From contig NZ_JAJEJV010000004.1 of NCBI RefSeq assembly GCF_021390675.1, forward strand, positions 3,658,001 to 3,722,000: a stretch of DNA of 64,000 nt. The letters run 5' to 3'. The translations under genes were made by a program, and so were the position numbers. How positions within the stretch are numbered: the stretch's first letter is position 1; the number at the start of each line of letters is the position of its first letter. The notes under the pieces are model-generated. The model saw only the letters and a program-made list of their open reading frames with translations, did not search any database and had not been told where the DNA came from. This document shows, in pieces, positions 35,885 to 44,221 of this stretch. The DNA is from Dyella sp. 2HG41-7 (GTDB taxonomy: Bacteria > Pseudomonadota > Gammaproteobacteria > Xanthomonadales > Rhodanobacteraceae).

Positions 35885-36895
35885 TCAGTACCTGAGCGTG
35901 ACGCTGCTGGAGGTCGTCGACACGTTGTAGCTGCACTGCGGCGTACCCGATCCGATCGGATAATCCGCACCCCACGGCGTGCTGGATATCTTGCTGAAAG
36001 CGGTGTTGTAAACCGCAATGCTTGAGTACACCAAAGGCGAACTGGCAGGCAGTTCGTTGCAACTGCTGACGCCGTAAACCTCCATCACGCCGCCAAACAC
36101 CCAGCGCAGGTTGCCGTAAGGATCGGTGTTGAGCGTAGTGCTCTTACCAGTCGTGACATCTTTGGACGTGATCGCCCAGGTGCCGCAACTGTTGGCTGCT
36201 TTGCACGCGGTGGTGCCGAGAATCGTGTCGCCCACGTTGACGTTGATGGGACCGCTGTAATACGTGGTGCCGCTTACGCAGCAGTTCCAACTCGACAGCG
36301 TCCATGTGGTGCCGCTGAAAGCGTCATAGCCGAGCACCGGCTGCAGAATGCTTTCTACTGTCGGCAACTGTTCCAAGCCCGGGAAAAAGTAATCGGTCTG
36401 GCCGGATTGTTTGCTCGGCGTGCTCGGCACTTTCCATGTCGCCACGATCTTGCCGATATTGACGGAGCTATCGTAGTTGGCGTCTTCCACCCAGCCGTTG
36501 ATGGTGGGATTGGCGCGCGCATCGATCGGCGGCATCGAGAAACTTCCGTTGGGCTCCACACGCGTGCCGTCGAACCGGAAGTGCGCTTGCGTGCATGCCG
36601 CGGGTTTGCGCAACGTGCCGTCGGCCGCTTCGATGCTGCCGTCCCCATGCAGCTTTTCGTTTTCCTGCACGCGTTGCACGCACGATGGGGCGAAGAAGCC
36701 GTTCGGCGTGACAACGTAGTCGGTCGGCACGCCTTGCGGTCGCGCTTGCGCGGTGAATTCGTTGACGGCCTTGGGCGTAAACGTTGTCGTTGCGCCATCA
36801 GCGGCGGCGGCCACGCCGCACGCCCCGACGATTGCTACGAGTGCGAGCGCGCAAGCGCTCTTCCACGATATCCGCCATGGATTGGTTGGTTTCAT
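35885..36895 (-). CDS. Secreted protein resembling G1 (eqolisin)/neprosin glutamic peptidases
   Basis: 336 residues with a signal peptide (about 1-32, ending VAAAADG). A pro-region of about 100 residues precedes a beta-rich domain with KIVATWKVPSTP, DYFFPGLEQL, ESILQPVLGYD, WTLSSWNCCVSGTTYYSG and VNVGDTILGT. The pattern of VP-S, a glutamine strand and a second W-rich strand is like the concanavalin-type sandwich of glutamic peptidases (G1 and neprosin). Several Cys may form disulfides. I cannot place the catalytic Glu/Gln pair surely, so peptidase activity is a guess. Divergent from a TonB-like gene. Confidence 0.65.
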   Translation of the reverse strand: MKPTNPWRISWKSACALALVAIVGACGVAAAADGATTTFTPKAVNEFTAQARPQGVPTDYVVTPNGFFAPSCVQRVQENEKLHGDGSIEAADGTLRKPAACTQAHFRFDGTRVEPNGSFSMPPIDARANPTINGWVEDANYDSSVNIGKIVATWKVPSTPSKQSGQTDYFFPGLEQLPTVESILQPVLGYDAFSGTTWTLSSWNCCVSGTTYYSGPINVNVGDTILGTTACKAANSCGTWAITSKDVTTGKSTTLNTDPYGNLRWVFGGVMEVYGVSSCNELPASSPLVYSSIAVYNTAFSKISSTPWGADYPIGSGTPQCSYNVSTTSSSVTLRY

Positions 36896-37229
36896 GACTT
36901 GCGTATCCCTCTTCCAATGTGAGTGAACGCGCTCCTTCGCTCACGAAGGGTCTCTCACCACCGAGGTGTCGCAGCTTAGGTAAATCCCCGAAGGCGCTCT
37001 GGCCCATCAACCGTCCTTGTCGGCCCCGGCCTGGGCCGAAGCCACGGCACTGTCGCGGCAGGGGCGTTTATCGCCAGTGAAAAAGTCGATGTTTTTTCAC
37101 GCGGTTTGGACGGCTATTGCACAAACCGAGAAATCAGGCATACGCTGAAGCCGCACCGGCCACGATCCCCCGTGTCCCCACACGCCGTGTTTGGTGCCTA
37201 CAACCACATCGTCGTCAGGAGGTCGTCTT
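36896..37229. other. 334-bp divergent promoter region with a GTGAAAAA inverted repeat
   Basis: Holds the promoters of the secreted peptidase-like gene (left) and the TonB-like gene (right). GTGAAAAA-N8-TTTTTCAC (37077-37100) is a perfect 8-bp inverted repeat. CCTTCGTGAGCGAAGG is a hairpin near 36940. The right end carries AGGAGG for the TonB-like gene. No coding frame is convincing. Confidence 0.55.
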
Positions 37230-37886
37230 ATGTCGTCCGCAAGCCTGGCTGTCGCTCGTCGTCCGCAACCAGACATGGTGCGGATTGCTGCACTCAGTGC
37301 AGCCATCGCGTTCAATCTCGCTGCCCTGCTTTTTGCTCTGCGTCCGTTGGCGCCGCAGTTCGCCGCCGTCATCGAAACGTCCAGACCCACCACCATCGAT
37401 TTCCACATGCCACCGCCGAAGGTGGAGCAGCCGCCGGCAATCGACATCAAACCGTTCCACAAACCTGTGCCCGTCGTGGCGCCCAAGCCCGTGGTGCACC
37501 AGCAACCGCTAACACCGCCGGTCATCGCGCCAACCGTGACCGAACCGTCGCACAACGCCCTGCCTTCTGCGCCGCCGTCGACGCAAGGGCCGCCCAGCAT
37601 CGCGCCCGGTGTGGTGTCGCTCGCGTATCGTTCCGCGCCGTTGAAATTCCCGGCGCAAGCCGCGCGCATGCACATGCAAGGCACCGTGCTGTTGCGCGTG
37701 CTGGTTGATGAAACCGGCAAGCCGGTCGACGTAGTGGTCGAACACACTAGCGGTTATCCCTTGCTGGATAAAAGCGCGCGCGACCAGGTGCTTGGATCGT
37801 GGCAATTCCAACCGGCCGTGATCGACGGCCATGCCGTGAAAGCGTGGGCGCGCGTGCCAGTCGATTTTGCGTTGCAGGAAATGTAA
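37230..37886 (+). CDS. TonB-like energy-transducer protein
   Basis: 218 residues; the ATG is set by AGGAGG 7 bases upstream (an earlier ATG at 37191 lacks one). One N-terminal membrane helix (about 20-45), a Pro-rich periplasmic span, and a C-terminal TonB domain (about 130-215: LKFPAQAARMHMQGTVLLRVLVDETGKPVDV, WQFQPAVIDGHAVKAWARVPVDF). It lacks ExbB/ExbD neighbours. It should couple the proton motive force to outer-membrane receptors or serve as a stand-alone TonB paralogue, common in this order. Confidence 0.9.
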   Translation: MSSASLAVARRPQPDMVRIAALSAAIAFNLAALLFALRPLAPQFAAVIETSRPTTIDFHMPPPKVEQPPAIDIKPFHKPVPVVAPKPVVHQQPLTPPVIAPTVTEPSHNALPSAPPSTQGPPSIAPGVVSLAYRSAPLKFPAQAARMHMQGTVLLRVLVDETGKPVDVVVEHTSGYPLLDKSARDQVLGSWQFQPAVIDGHAVKAWARVPVDFALQEM

Positions 37887-37898
37887 ACCCAAGAATAT

Positions 37899-37935
37899 TG
37901 CCCGGTTTGCTTTTCGGCAGACCGGGCATTTTTTT
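37899..37935. terminator. Intrinsic terminator between tonB-like and the small membrane protein gene
   Basis: TGCCCGGT...ACCGGGCA stem with inner TTGC/GCAG pairing, followed by seven T on the plus strand. Confidence 0.88.
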
Positions 37936-37956
37936 AACGATTCAACTGCGCGACGA

Positions 37957-38241
37957 TCAGCGCGCTACAGACGTTGTCGTTGGACGGCGTGCGAAGTGCA
38001 CGACAGCCCAGATCAATCCAAACAAAATCAGCGCGGGTAGAAACACCGGCAGCAACGACAGCGCGATTAGCGGCAACACCAGCAACATCACCAGTCCGCC
38101 GATAAACAACCCCACTGCGCCCGCGAGCAGGTGAAAAACGCCACCGATCAAGCCGAAAACAAGCTTGAACATCAAGCCGACTATCGAGCCGACGACCCAT
38201 AGCGCGCCCACGACTAGGGCGATTCCCATCAATTCGATCAT
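37957..38241 (-). CDS. Small hydrophobic membrane protein, unknown
   Basis: 94 residues. GGAGGA lies 7 bases before the ATG at 38241 and only one base before an upstream ATG at 38247, so the inner start (MIELMGIALVVG) is right. Three hydrophobic segments with many Gly/Leu cover most of the protein; the end is Arg/Thr-rich. Similar small proteins of this kind are frequent in Xanthomonadales; no function is known to me. Confidence 0.75.
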   Translation of the reverse strand: MIELMGIALVVGALWVVGSIVGLMFKLVFGLIGGVFHLLAGAVGLFIGGLVMLLVLPLIALSLLPVFLPALILFGLIWAVVHFARRPTTTSVAR

Positions 38242-38464
38242 GTCCATTCCTCCTACATCGGTCGTGCGTGAGATGCATGCCATCCGATAAAGGTTTAAGA
38301 AATTGTCCGCAGAGTGTGTGCAGTCAATTTCATGTCCGGAATAAGCATAGGCCGACGTGTTCCGCGTTACATGCTTCGGAAGTCATAGTTATACAGTTTC
38401 GCCTTACGACCATTTAACGCTGCGCATGCTCCACTGCCACCATCTATGGCTGCCTACGAACCTT

Positions 38465-39043
38465 ATGCGTACGTACCGTCACAGCCTCAAGGCTTTACGT
38501 GATATCGCGCTTGACCAAGGGCGCGAAAAAAATCCGGATCTCGCTTCGCTCGCACGCGAACTCGGCGCCATCATTCATCACAACGCGCAAGCGTTGGCCG
38601 ATGGGTTGCACGATCTGCGTGCGCGCAATCGCGGATTCGAACGCTGGTTGCTGGCGCGCCGTGGGCGTCCTGGCGTTAGCGTATTGGTGATGGCGTGGCC
38701 GCCGGGCTACAGCTCGCCGTCGCACGATCATGCTGGTTTGTGGGGTATCGAGTTGAGCTTGTATGGCGCGCTCGAAGTGGAATCGTGGTCGCGTGCGAGC
38801 ACATCCGAACCGTGGCAATTGCGCGGGCGCGATTGGCTAGGCCCGGGCGATGCGACGTGGTTCGACGCCGATCCGCCGTACATGCATCGCTGTCGCAATC
38901 TTTCGCGGCAAGAAACCGCGCTGACCTTGCACGTCTACGGTGGCGACCTCGACGATTACGCCACGTACGAGCAAGTCCAATCCGAACCGTACTGGTTGAG
39001 CCAGCCGCAACGCGCACGGATTGCCGGACCGCTTCGCGTCTGA
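38465..39043 (+). CDS. cdo: Cysteine dioxygenase
   Basis: 192 residues from MRTYRHSLKALRD; upstream in-frame starts at 38357 and 38426 are possible. Cupin iron site: PPGYSSPSHDHAGLWGIELS (two His of the 3-His site) and the third His in ALTLHVYGGDLDD. It oxidises cysteine to cysteine sulfinate. The following FAD protein 47 bp downstream is a usual neighbour of bacterial CDO. Confidence 0.88.
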   Translation: MRTYRHSLKALRDIALDQGREKNPDLASLARELGAIIHHNAQALADGLHDLRARNRGFERWLLARRGRPGVSVLVMAWPPGYSSPSHDHAGLWGIELSLYGALEVESWSRASTSEPWQLRGRDWLGPGDATWFDADPPYMHRCRNLSRQETALTLHVYGGDLDDYATYEQVQSEPYWLSQPQRARIAGPLRV

Positions 39044-39090
39044 TATCAACAGCACTACCCGTCTAGCTGAATCCGAACACAAGGAGTGAC

Positions 39091-40458
39091 ATGTTTCGAC
39101 GCGTCGCCATTATTGGCGGCGGCGCCGCGGGAGCTACGCTGCTCAGCGAATTGCTGGAGCGTCCCGTGTCGCAGCCGCTGCATCTGGATTGGTACACCGG
39201 CGGCGGCACGCCCAGCCGCGGTTTGGCGTACGGCACGCGTTCGCAACGTCATTTGTTGAATGTGCGCGCCGCGTCGATGGGCATGTTTGCCAATCGTCCC
39301 AGCGGCTTTCTGGAATACATGCAAAAGCGCGATCCCAACATTGCCGGCACGGATTTCCTGCCGCGATGTTGGTACGGCGAATACCTCGAAGCGGAAACGA
39401 CGGCGGCGCTCGCACGCGCTAAAGAGAACGGCCACGACGTACGCATCGTGCCGTACGAAGTCGATGCGATGGTGCCGGAAAACAGCGGCGTCACCATCTT
39501 TCAGGGCGAAACCGCCACAGAAGTCGAAGCCGCTGTGCTTGCGCTCGGCACGCTGCCGCCACAGGCGCTGCCGCAGGTGGACGAAGCCGCGCTCGCCAGT
39601 GGCCGCTATGTCACCAAACCGTGGTCGTTGCTGGCCGACGCCAAACCGGATACGCAAGCGCATCACGTGTTGGTGATCGGCCTTGGCCTTACCGCCGTCG
39701 ATGTGATCATCGAGCTGGCCGCGCAATGGCCAAATGCGCGTTTCACCGCCATTTCCCGGCACGGCCTGTTGCCGGAAGTGCATCAATCCAGCGCAGCGCT
39801 GCCTTACGAGGACAGCGACGAACTCATCGAATCCATGCGCGACGCACCCGATGTGCGCACGTGGATGCATCTGATGCGCGACGCCATCGAACAAGCCGAC
39901 GATTGGCGCCTCGTGGTCGATTGCCTGCGTCCGCACACGCAAGCTTTGTGGGGATTGCTGTCGCAGGCCGATCGCGCACGCTTTCTCCGCCATGCGCGCT
40001 CGACGTGGGAGCGTGCGCGTCATCGCTTGCCCCCGCCCGTTGCGCAAGCGATCAAAGCCTTGGAAAAGGAAGGGCGACTACAACGCATCAGCGGCCATGT
40101 GCACAGCGTTTCGCTCGCCGAGAACGGTTTGCGCATGACGTATTTGCCGAGAGGCGAAAATCAGGAACGCACGCTGGACGCCGACCTGATCGTGCAAAGC
40201 ATCGGTCTGGACAACGATATTCGCCGCACGCCGCATACTTTGTTGCAGCAATTGGTCACCAACGGCCATATCCACTCCGATCCGTTCGGGCTCGGCATCC
40301 AGGCCGCACCAGACGGGCGCATCGTGCATGGCGGTACGCCGTGGCCGCGTTTCTTCGCCATCGGCAGCATGCTGCGCGGCACCCTGTGGGAATCCACCGC
40401 CATGCCGGAAATTCGCCAGCAGGCGCGACAGCTTGCGGAGCGATTGCTCGGCGATTGA
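39091..40458 (+). CDS. FAD/NAD(P)-binding protein (COG4529 type)
   Basis: 455 residues. The dinucleotide fold VAIIGGGAAGATLLSELL opens the chain, RHLLNVRAASMGMFANRPSGFLEYM is typical of this group, and a second nucleotide fold is at HVLVIGLGLTAVDVIIEL. The end has GLGIQAAPDGRIVHGG and the FAIGSMLRGTLWESTAMPEIR segment. ATG follows AAGGAG. It is coupled with cysteine dioxygenase; a role in sulfur or cysteine-sulfinate oxidation is inferred from that pairing only. Confidence 0.88.
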   Translation: MFRRVAIIGGGAAGATLLSELLERPVSQPLHLDWYTGGGTPSRGLAYGTRSQRHLLNVRAASMGMFANRPSGFLEYMQKRDPNIAGTDFLPRCWYGEYLEAETTAALARAKENGHDVRIVPYEVDAMVPENSGVTIFQGETATEVEAAVLALGTLPPQALPQVDEAALASGRYVTKPWSLLADAKPDTQAHHVLVIGLGLTAVDVIIELAAQWPNARFTAISRHGLLPEVHQSSAALPYEDSDELIESMRDAPDVRTWMHLMRDAIEQADDWRLVVDCLRPHTQALWGLLSQADRARFLRHARSTWERARHRLPPPVAQAIKALEKEGRLQRISGHVHSVSLAENGLRMTYLPRGENQERTLDADLIVQSIGLDNDIRRTPHTLLQQLVTNGHIHSDPFGLGIQAAPDGRIVHGGTPWPRFFAIGSMLRGTLWESTAMPEIRQQARQLAERLLGD

Positions 40459-40538
40459 CCCCTGGCCTCACGCCAGACGTTGCGGTGAGAGCCTGATCTG
40501 GGTGATCGTTGCGCAGGACCGAATCGCGCGCACCCATC

Positions 40539-41939
40539 ATGGCTCTCACGCAGATCCTCACGACACTGGCTCTTCTGTTGCACGTGGCGGGCATTCTCGC
40601 CGCGATGCATGCCGTGATGCACACACGCACGCCGCAAGGCGCGTTTGCATGGGTGCTGGGTTTGAGCTTGCTGCCCTATGTCACGTTGATTCCATATCTG
40701 TATCTGGGGCGTAGTCACTTCTCGGGTTATGTGTCGTTGCACCGCACGCATCGTCAGCGCTTGCGACAAGCCTCACCACGCGACGAACCCACCGGCACGC
40801 CCGAATCGTGCATGCGCTACGACGCGCTCGCACAGATGCTGCACGGCACGTTTCATCCGGGGCAAGAGCTGCAACTGCTGATCGACGGCGATGCGACGTT
40901 TGACGCGATCTTCAAAGCCATCGCCCAAGCGGAACAATGCATCCTTGTGCAATTTTTTATTTTCCACGACGACCAGCTTGGCCGACGCATGCAGCACGCA
41001 TTGCTTGAACGTGCTTCGGCAGGCGTGCGTGTTTTTGTGCTGTTCGACGGCATCGGCAGTCACGCGTTGCCCAAGCATTACGTGGAAACGCTGCAGCAAG
41101 GAGGCGTAGCCATCCACTCCTTCGACACGCGGCGACACAGCAACCGCTTTCAACTCAATTTTCGCAATCACCGCAAGATCGTGGTGGTCGACGGTCATGT
41201 GGGTTTTCTCGGCGGACTCAATGTCGGCGACGAATATCTCGGCCTGAAACCGCCGCTCGCACCGTGGCGCGATACGCATCTGCAACTGTCGGGCCCCGCC
41301 GTGTTCGATCTGCAACGCAGCTTTGCCGAAGATTGGCACTGGGTCACCGGCGAACTGCCGCCGCTGCTGTCGCCGCTCGCCGCGCACGGGAGCGCGTATA
41401 CCTTGATCGCACCCACGGGGCCGGCCGATCCACAAGAAAGTTGCTCGCTGTTCTTCACCGTGGCGATCAACGCCGCGACCCAACGGCTATGGCTGACATC
41501 GCCCTACTTCGTACCCGACCAGGCCGTGCTCTCGGCATTGCGCCTGGCGGTGATGCGCGGCGTGGACGTGCGTGTGCTGATTCCCTCGCGTCCGGACCAT
41601 CACGCGGTGTTTCTTGCTTCCACGCTGCATGCGTACGACGCCATCGAAGCGGGCATCCGCATCTTCCGTTATCAACCAGGATTCGTGCATCAAAAAGTGA
41701 TCTTGATCGACGACGACACCGCCTGCGTCGGCAGCATGAATCTGGACAACCGATCGTTCCGGCTCAATTTCGAAATCGGCGCGTTGAGCGTGGATCGCGC
41801 GTTTGCCGAGGCGGTGGAACGCATGTTGATCGAGGATTTCGACAAAGCCGTGGAAATCACGCGCGACGAATATCGCAACGCCGCGTACCCGCGACGCCTC
41901 GCTATGCATGTTGCGCGTTTGTTCGATCCGATCCTGTAA
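40539..41939 (+). CDS. cls: Cardiolipin synthase (phospholipase D type)
   Basis: 466 residues. Two N-terminal membrane helices, then two PLD domains with HKD motifs: FRNHRKIVVVDGHVGFLGGLN and FVHQKVILIDDDTACVGSMN. LTSPYFVPD between them is usual for Cls. It condenses two phosphatidylglycerols to cardiolipin in the inner membrane. Its stop is 3 bases from the end of the convergent gene. With the Pcs-like gene at 13 kb it is one of two phospholipid headgroup enzymes in the window. Confidence 0.94.
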   Translation: MALTQILTTLALLLHVAGILAAMHAVMHTRTPQGAFAWVLGLSLLPYVTLIPYLYLGRSHFSGYVSLHRTHRQRLRQASPRDEPTGTPESCMRYDALAQMLHGTFHPGQELQLLIDGDATFDAIFKAIAQAEQCILVQFFIFHDDQLGRRMQHALLERASAGVRVFVLFDGIGSHALPKHYVETLQQGGVAIHSFDTRRHSNRFQLNFRNHRKIVVVDGHVGFLGGLNVGDEYLGLKPPLAPWRDTHLQLSGPAVFDLQRSFAEDWHWVTGELPPLLSPLAAHGSAYTLIAPTGPADPQESCSLFFTVAINAATQRLWLTSPYFVPDQAVLSALRLAVMRGVDVRVLIPSRPDHHAVFLASTLHAYDAIEAGIRIFRYQPGFVHQKVILIDDDTACVGSMNLDNRSFRLNFEIGALSVDRAFAEAVERMLIEDFDKAVEITRDEYRNAAYPRRLAMHVARLFDPIL

Positions 41940-41942
41940 ATT

Positions 41943-42326
41943 TCAATCGCCGCGAAACGCGCGTCGCCAATCGCCACCGCGCAGAATCCACCCCAACGCC
42001 GCGCCGACGAACGCGCCCAGCAATTCCCAGAACACGCGCAGGCCGATGTTGTCCGGATCGTGCACCTGCGCCAAGCGCACTTTCAAAAACTCGATCGAAT
42101 CCATGCGCGCGTAGCTGAAATAAAGCAGATCCCACAAATCGCCGCTGGCGGTGAACAAGACAGACAGCAAGAAGGCGATAGTGATCTCGCGCAACGGCGT
42201 CCAACCATTCCGGCGACCGAACGCGTGAACGATCCAATACAACACCAATGCCACGACCGCGCTGATGGCGCCGGCCTCGAGGCCGCCCACCAGTCCGTAG
42301 CCCATCCACGATTGGTCGTAATGCAT
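41943..42326 (-). CDS. Membrane protein of unknown function
   Basis: 127 residues; GGGGGA precedes the ATG giving MHYDQSWMGYG. Three or four hydrophobic segments (about 10-30, 45-62, 95-115), with a charged central loop DLLYFSYARMDSIEFLKVRL. Ends 3 bases from cls, convergent. No family recognised. Confidence 0.7.
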   Translation of the reverse strand: MHYDQSWMGYGLVGGLEAGAISAVVALVLYWIVHAFGRRNGWTPLREITIAFLLSVLFTASGDLWDLLYFSYARMDSIEFLKVRLAQVHDPDNIGLRVFWELLGAFVGAALGWILRGGDWRRAFRGD

Positions 42327-42388
42327 CGGTTCCCCCACGCCAGAAGTAGCGCTTGCATTATGCCGCCGATCCGAAGTGGAATCATGCG

Positions 42389-43024
42389 ATGCATCCCAAC
42401 GCCGCCCTGATTCTTGTCGACGTGCAGCCGGATTTTATGCCCGGCGGCGCGCTGGCCTGCCACGACGGGGACGCCATCGTTCCCGGCATCGACCGACTGC
42501 TGCGCCGTCGCCTGTTCCGGCAAAACGTGGCGACGCAGGACTGGCACCCGCCTGGGCACATCTCCTTCGCCAGCACGCACGCTGGGAAAAGCCCATTCCA
42601 GACGATACCGCTGTACGGCCACCCGCAAACGCTATGGCCCGATCACTGTGTCCAAAACACGCCCGGCGCAGCGTTGCACCCTGCGATCGACTGGTCGCCG
42701 GTGGATCTGGTGCTGCGCAAAGGCAACCGGCCGGACGTGGACTCCTACAGCGCCTTTCGCGAAAACCATGGCCCGGACGGCCAGCGCCCGAATACCGGGC
42801 TTGCCGGCTGGCTACGGGAGCGCGAGGTCAGCGAGATTTATGCCGTGGGTCTGGCGCGCGATGTGTGCGTGCTGTGGACCGTGCAGGATGCGTTGGCGCT
42901 GGGTTTCCGCGCGCATGTGGTGTGGGATCTGACGCGGCCGGTGACACCGGAGAGCGATGTGGCGACGCGCGCGACGCTCGAGGACTTGGGCATCGGCATC
43001 GTGGATTCGTCCCAGTTGTATTGA
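42389..43024 (+). CDS. pncA: Nicotinamidase
   Basis: 211 residues. The isochorismatase-like fold keeps the triad: Asp11 in ALILVDVQPDF, Lys in LVLRKGNRPDVDSYSAF and Cys in AVGLARDVCVLWT. The metal motif is in TQDWHPPGHISFAS. It hydrolyses nicotinamide to nicotinic acid for NAD salvage. The ATG at 42389 is within a few bases of the divergent membrane protein promoter; a start 12 codons earlier is unlikely. Confidence 0.95.
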   Translation: MHPNAALILVDVQPDFMPGGALACHDGDAIVPGIDRLLRRRLFRQNVATQDWHPPGHISFASTHAGKSPFQTIPLYGHPQTLWPDHCVQNTPGAALHPAIDWSPVDLVLRKGNRPDVDSYSAFRENHGPDGQRPNTGLAGWLREREVSEIYAVGLARDVCVLWTVQDALALGFRAHVVWDLTRPVTPESDVATRATLEDLGIGIVDSSQLY

Positions 43025-43035
43025 TTCGCGATTCG

Positions 43036-43162
43036 CTCCCTCCCCTGCGTGCAGGGGAGGGCCGGGGTGGGGTCGCACGAGCTTGCCAAACAGCAGAAAC
43101 ACCGCGCGAAAAGCGCGCTTCACCCCACCCCAGCCCTCCCCTACTGCACGTAGGGGAGGGAG
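43036..43162. repeat. Second inverted pair of CTCCCCTGC-type hairpin repeats
   Basis: Left arm 43036-43073 with the hairpin CTCCCCTGCGTGCAGGGGAG and GGCCGGGGTGGGG; right arm 43122-43162 inverted, with CCCCACCCCAGCCC and CTCCCCTACTGCACGTAGGGGAG. The spacer (about 48 bp) contains a third hairpin, GCGCG-AAAA-GCGCGC. Same plan as 32276-32404, different spacer, so it is a dispersed composite repeat. Confidence 0.8.
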
Positions 43163-43177
43163 CCGTTCGCGGCGGAG

Positions 43178-43366
43178 TCAAACGTCGTCTTCGCCTGTCG
43201 CACTCACATGCACATCCTCATCCGCATCGATCCACACCTCGATGCTGATCGGCCGGCAACACACCTGACAGTCTTCGATGTAGCTCTGATCGCCAGCCGA
43301 AGCATCGACAACGATCCCGATGCGCTCGCCGCAATACGGACATTGAATGGCGCGTTCCGTCAGCAT
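43178..43366 (-). CDS. CPXCG-motif cysteine-rich protein
   Basis: 62 residues from MLTERAIQCPYCGERIGI. Two CxxC pairs (CPYC and CQVC) make a zinc ribbon, followed by an acidic C-terminus. This is the CPXCG family, of unknown function, common in gammaproteobacteria. It starts 8 bp after the HAD gene stop on the same strand, so the two are co-transcribed. Confidence 0.88.
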   Translation of the reverse strand: MLTERAIQCPYCGERIGIVVDASAGDQSYIEDCQVCCRPISIEVWIDADEDVHVSATGEDDV

Positions 43367-43373
43367 GTTCGCC

Positions 43374-44093
43374 TCACATCGCCGAGCGTTCGACCAATTG
43401 CGCAATCGCGGCGGGAATGCCGTCCGGCGCCTCGACGGTGAGCATGCGCGGTGCATCCGCATCGCCCAAACCGTTTTCCATCTCGTGCTCCCATGTGACG
43501 TGATAAGGCATATGCACGCCCCACCCGCCCATGCGAATCACCGGTTCGATATCCGAACGCAACGAATTGCCCACCATCGCGAACTGCGCGGGCTCCAGCG
43601 AAAACTCGGCAAGCACACGGCGATACGTGGCGATATCTTTTTCCGATACGATTTCGATGCGATGAAACAAATCCGCCAGGCCCGACTGCGCCACTTTCTT
43701 TTCCTGGTGGAACAGATCGCCTTTGGTGATCAACACCACCTCGTGATGTTCCGCCACCTTCGCCACCGCATCGCGCACGCCCGGCAGCAATTCCACCGGA
43801 TGTTGCAGCACGGTTTTGCCGGCTTCCACCAAGTGATGAATATCGGCCGCGGAAATGCGTCCTTCGGTAATCGCGATGGCGGTCTCCACCATCGACAGCG
43901 TCATGCCCTTGGCGCCGTAGCCGAACAACTTCAGATTGCGCCGCTCGGTCGCCAGCATGCCGGCCTGCACGTGGGTGTCGCTCACGTCCACATAGCGCCC
44001 GATGATCTCGACGAAGCGCGCGCTGGCGTCGCGGTAATAGCCCTCGCTATGCCAAAGCGTGTCGTCGCCGTCGAAACCGATAAGCCTGAGCAT
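43374..44093 (-). CDS. HAD-superfamily hydrolase
   Basis: 239 residues. Motif I is GFDGDDTLWHSEG (DxDDT form), motif II lies in VVLITKGDL, motif III Lys in the EKKVAQSGL area, motif IV is MVGNSLRSDIEP. A helical cap of about 75 residues sits between I and II. The DDT-L-W opening is shared with a HAD subset acting on phosphate monoesters or haloacids; substrate unknown. Heads a small operon with the CPXCG gene. Confidence 0.88.
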   Translation of the reverse strand: MLRLIGFDGDDTLWHSEGYYRDASARFVEIIGRYVDVSDTHVQAGMLATERRNLKLFGYGAKGMTLSMVETAIAITEGRISAADIHHLVEAGKTVLQHPVELLPGVRDAVAKVAEHHEVVLITKGDLFHQEKKVAQSGLADLFHRIEIVSEKDIATYRRVLAEFSLEPAQFAMVGNSLRSDIEPVIRMGGWGVHMPYHVTWEHEMENGLGDADAPRMLTVEAPDGIPAAIAQLVERSAM

Positions 44094-44221
44094 GAGACGC
44101 TACCGTCGGGTGGGGCCAGCAAGCTTACCGCGCCGACTGGCTGCGCGCGCAACGGATGCCGGGCGGCATCGGGCCAGCGCTACAATCCCTTCACGGTAAC
44201 GAGAACACGGAGTTTTCGAGG

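Noticed and set aside
36896-37010. Possible riboswitch upstream of the secreted peptidase-like gene.
   Set aside because: A hairpin is present but none of the conserved cores of known riboswitch classes could be matched.
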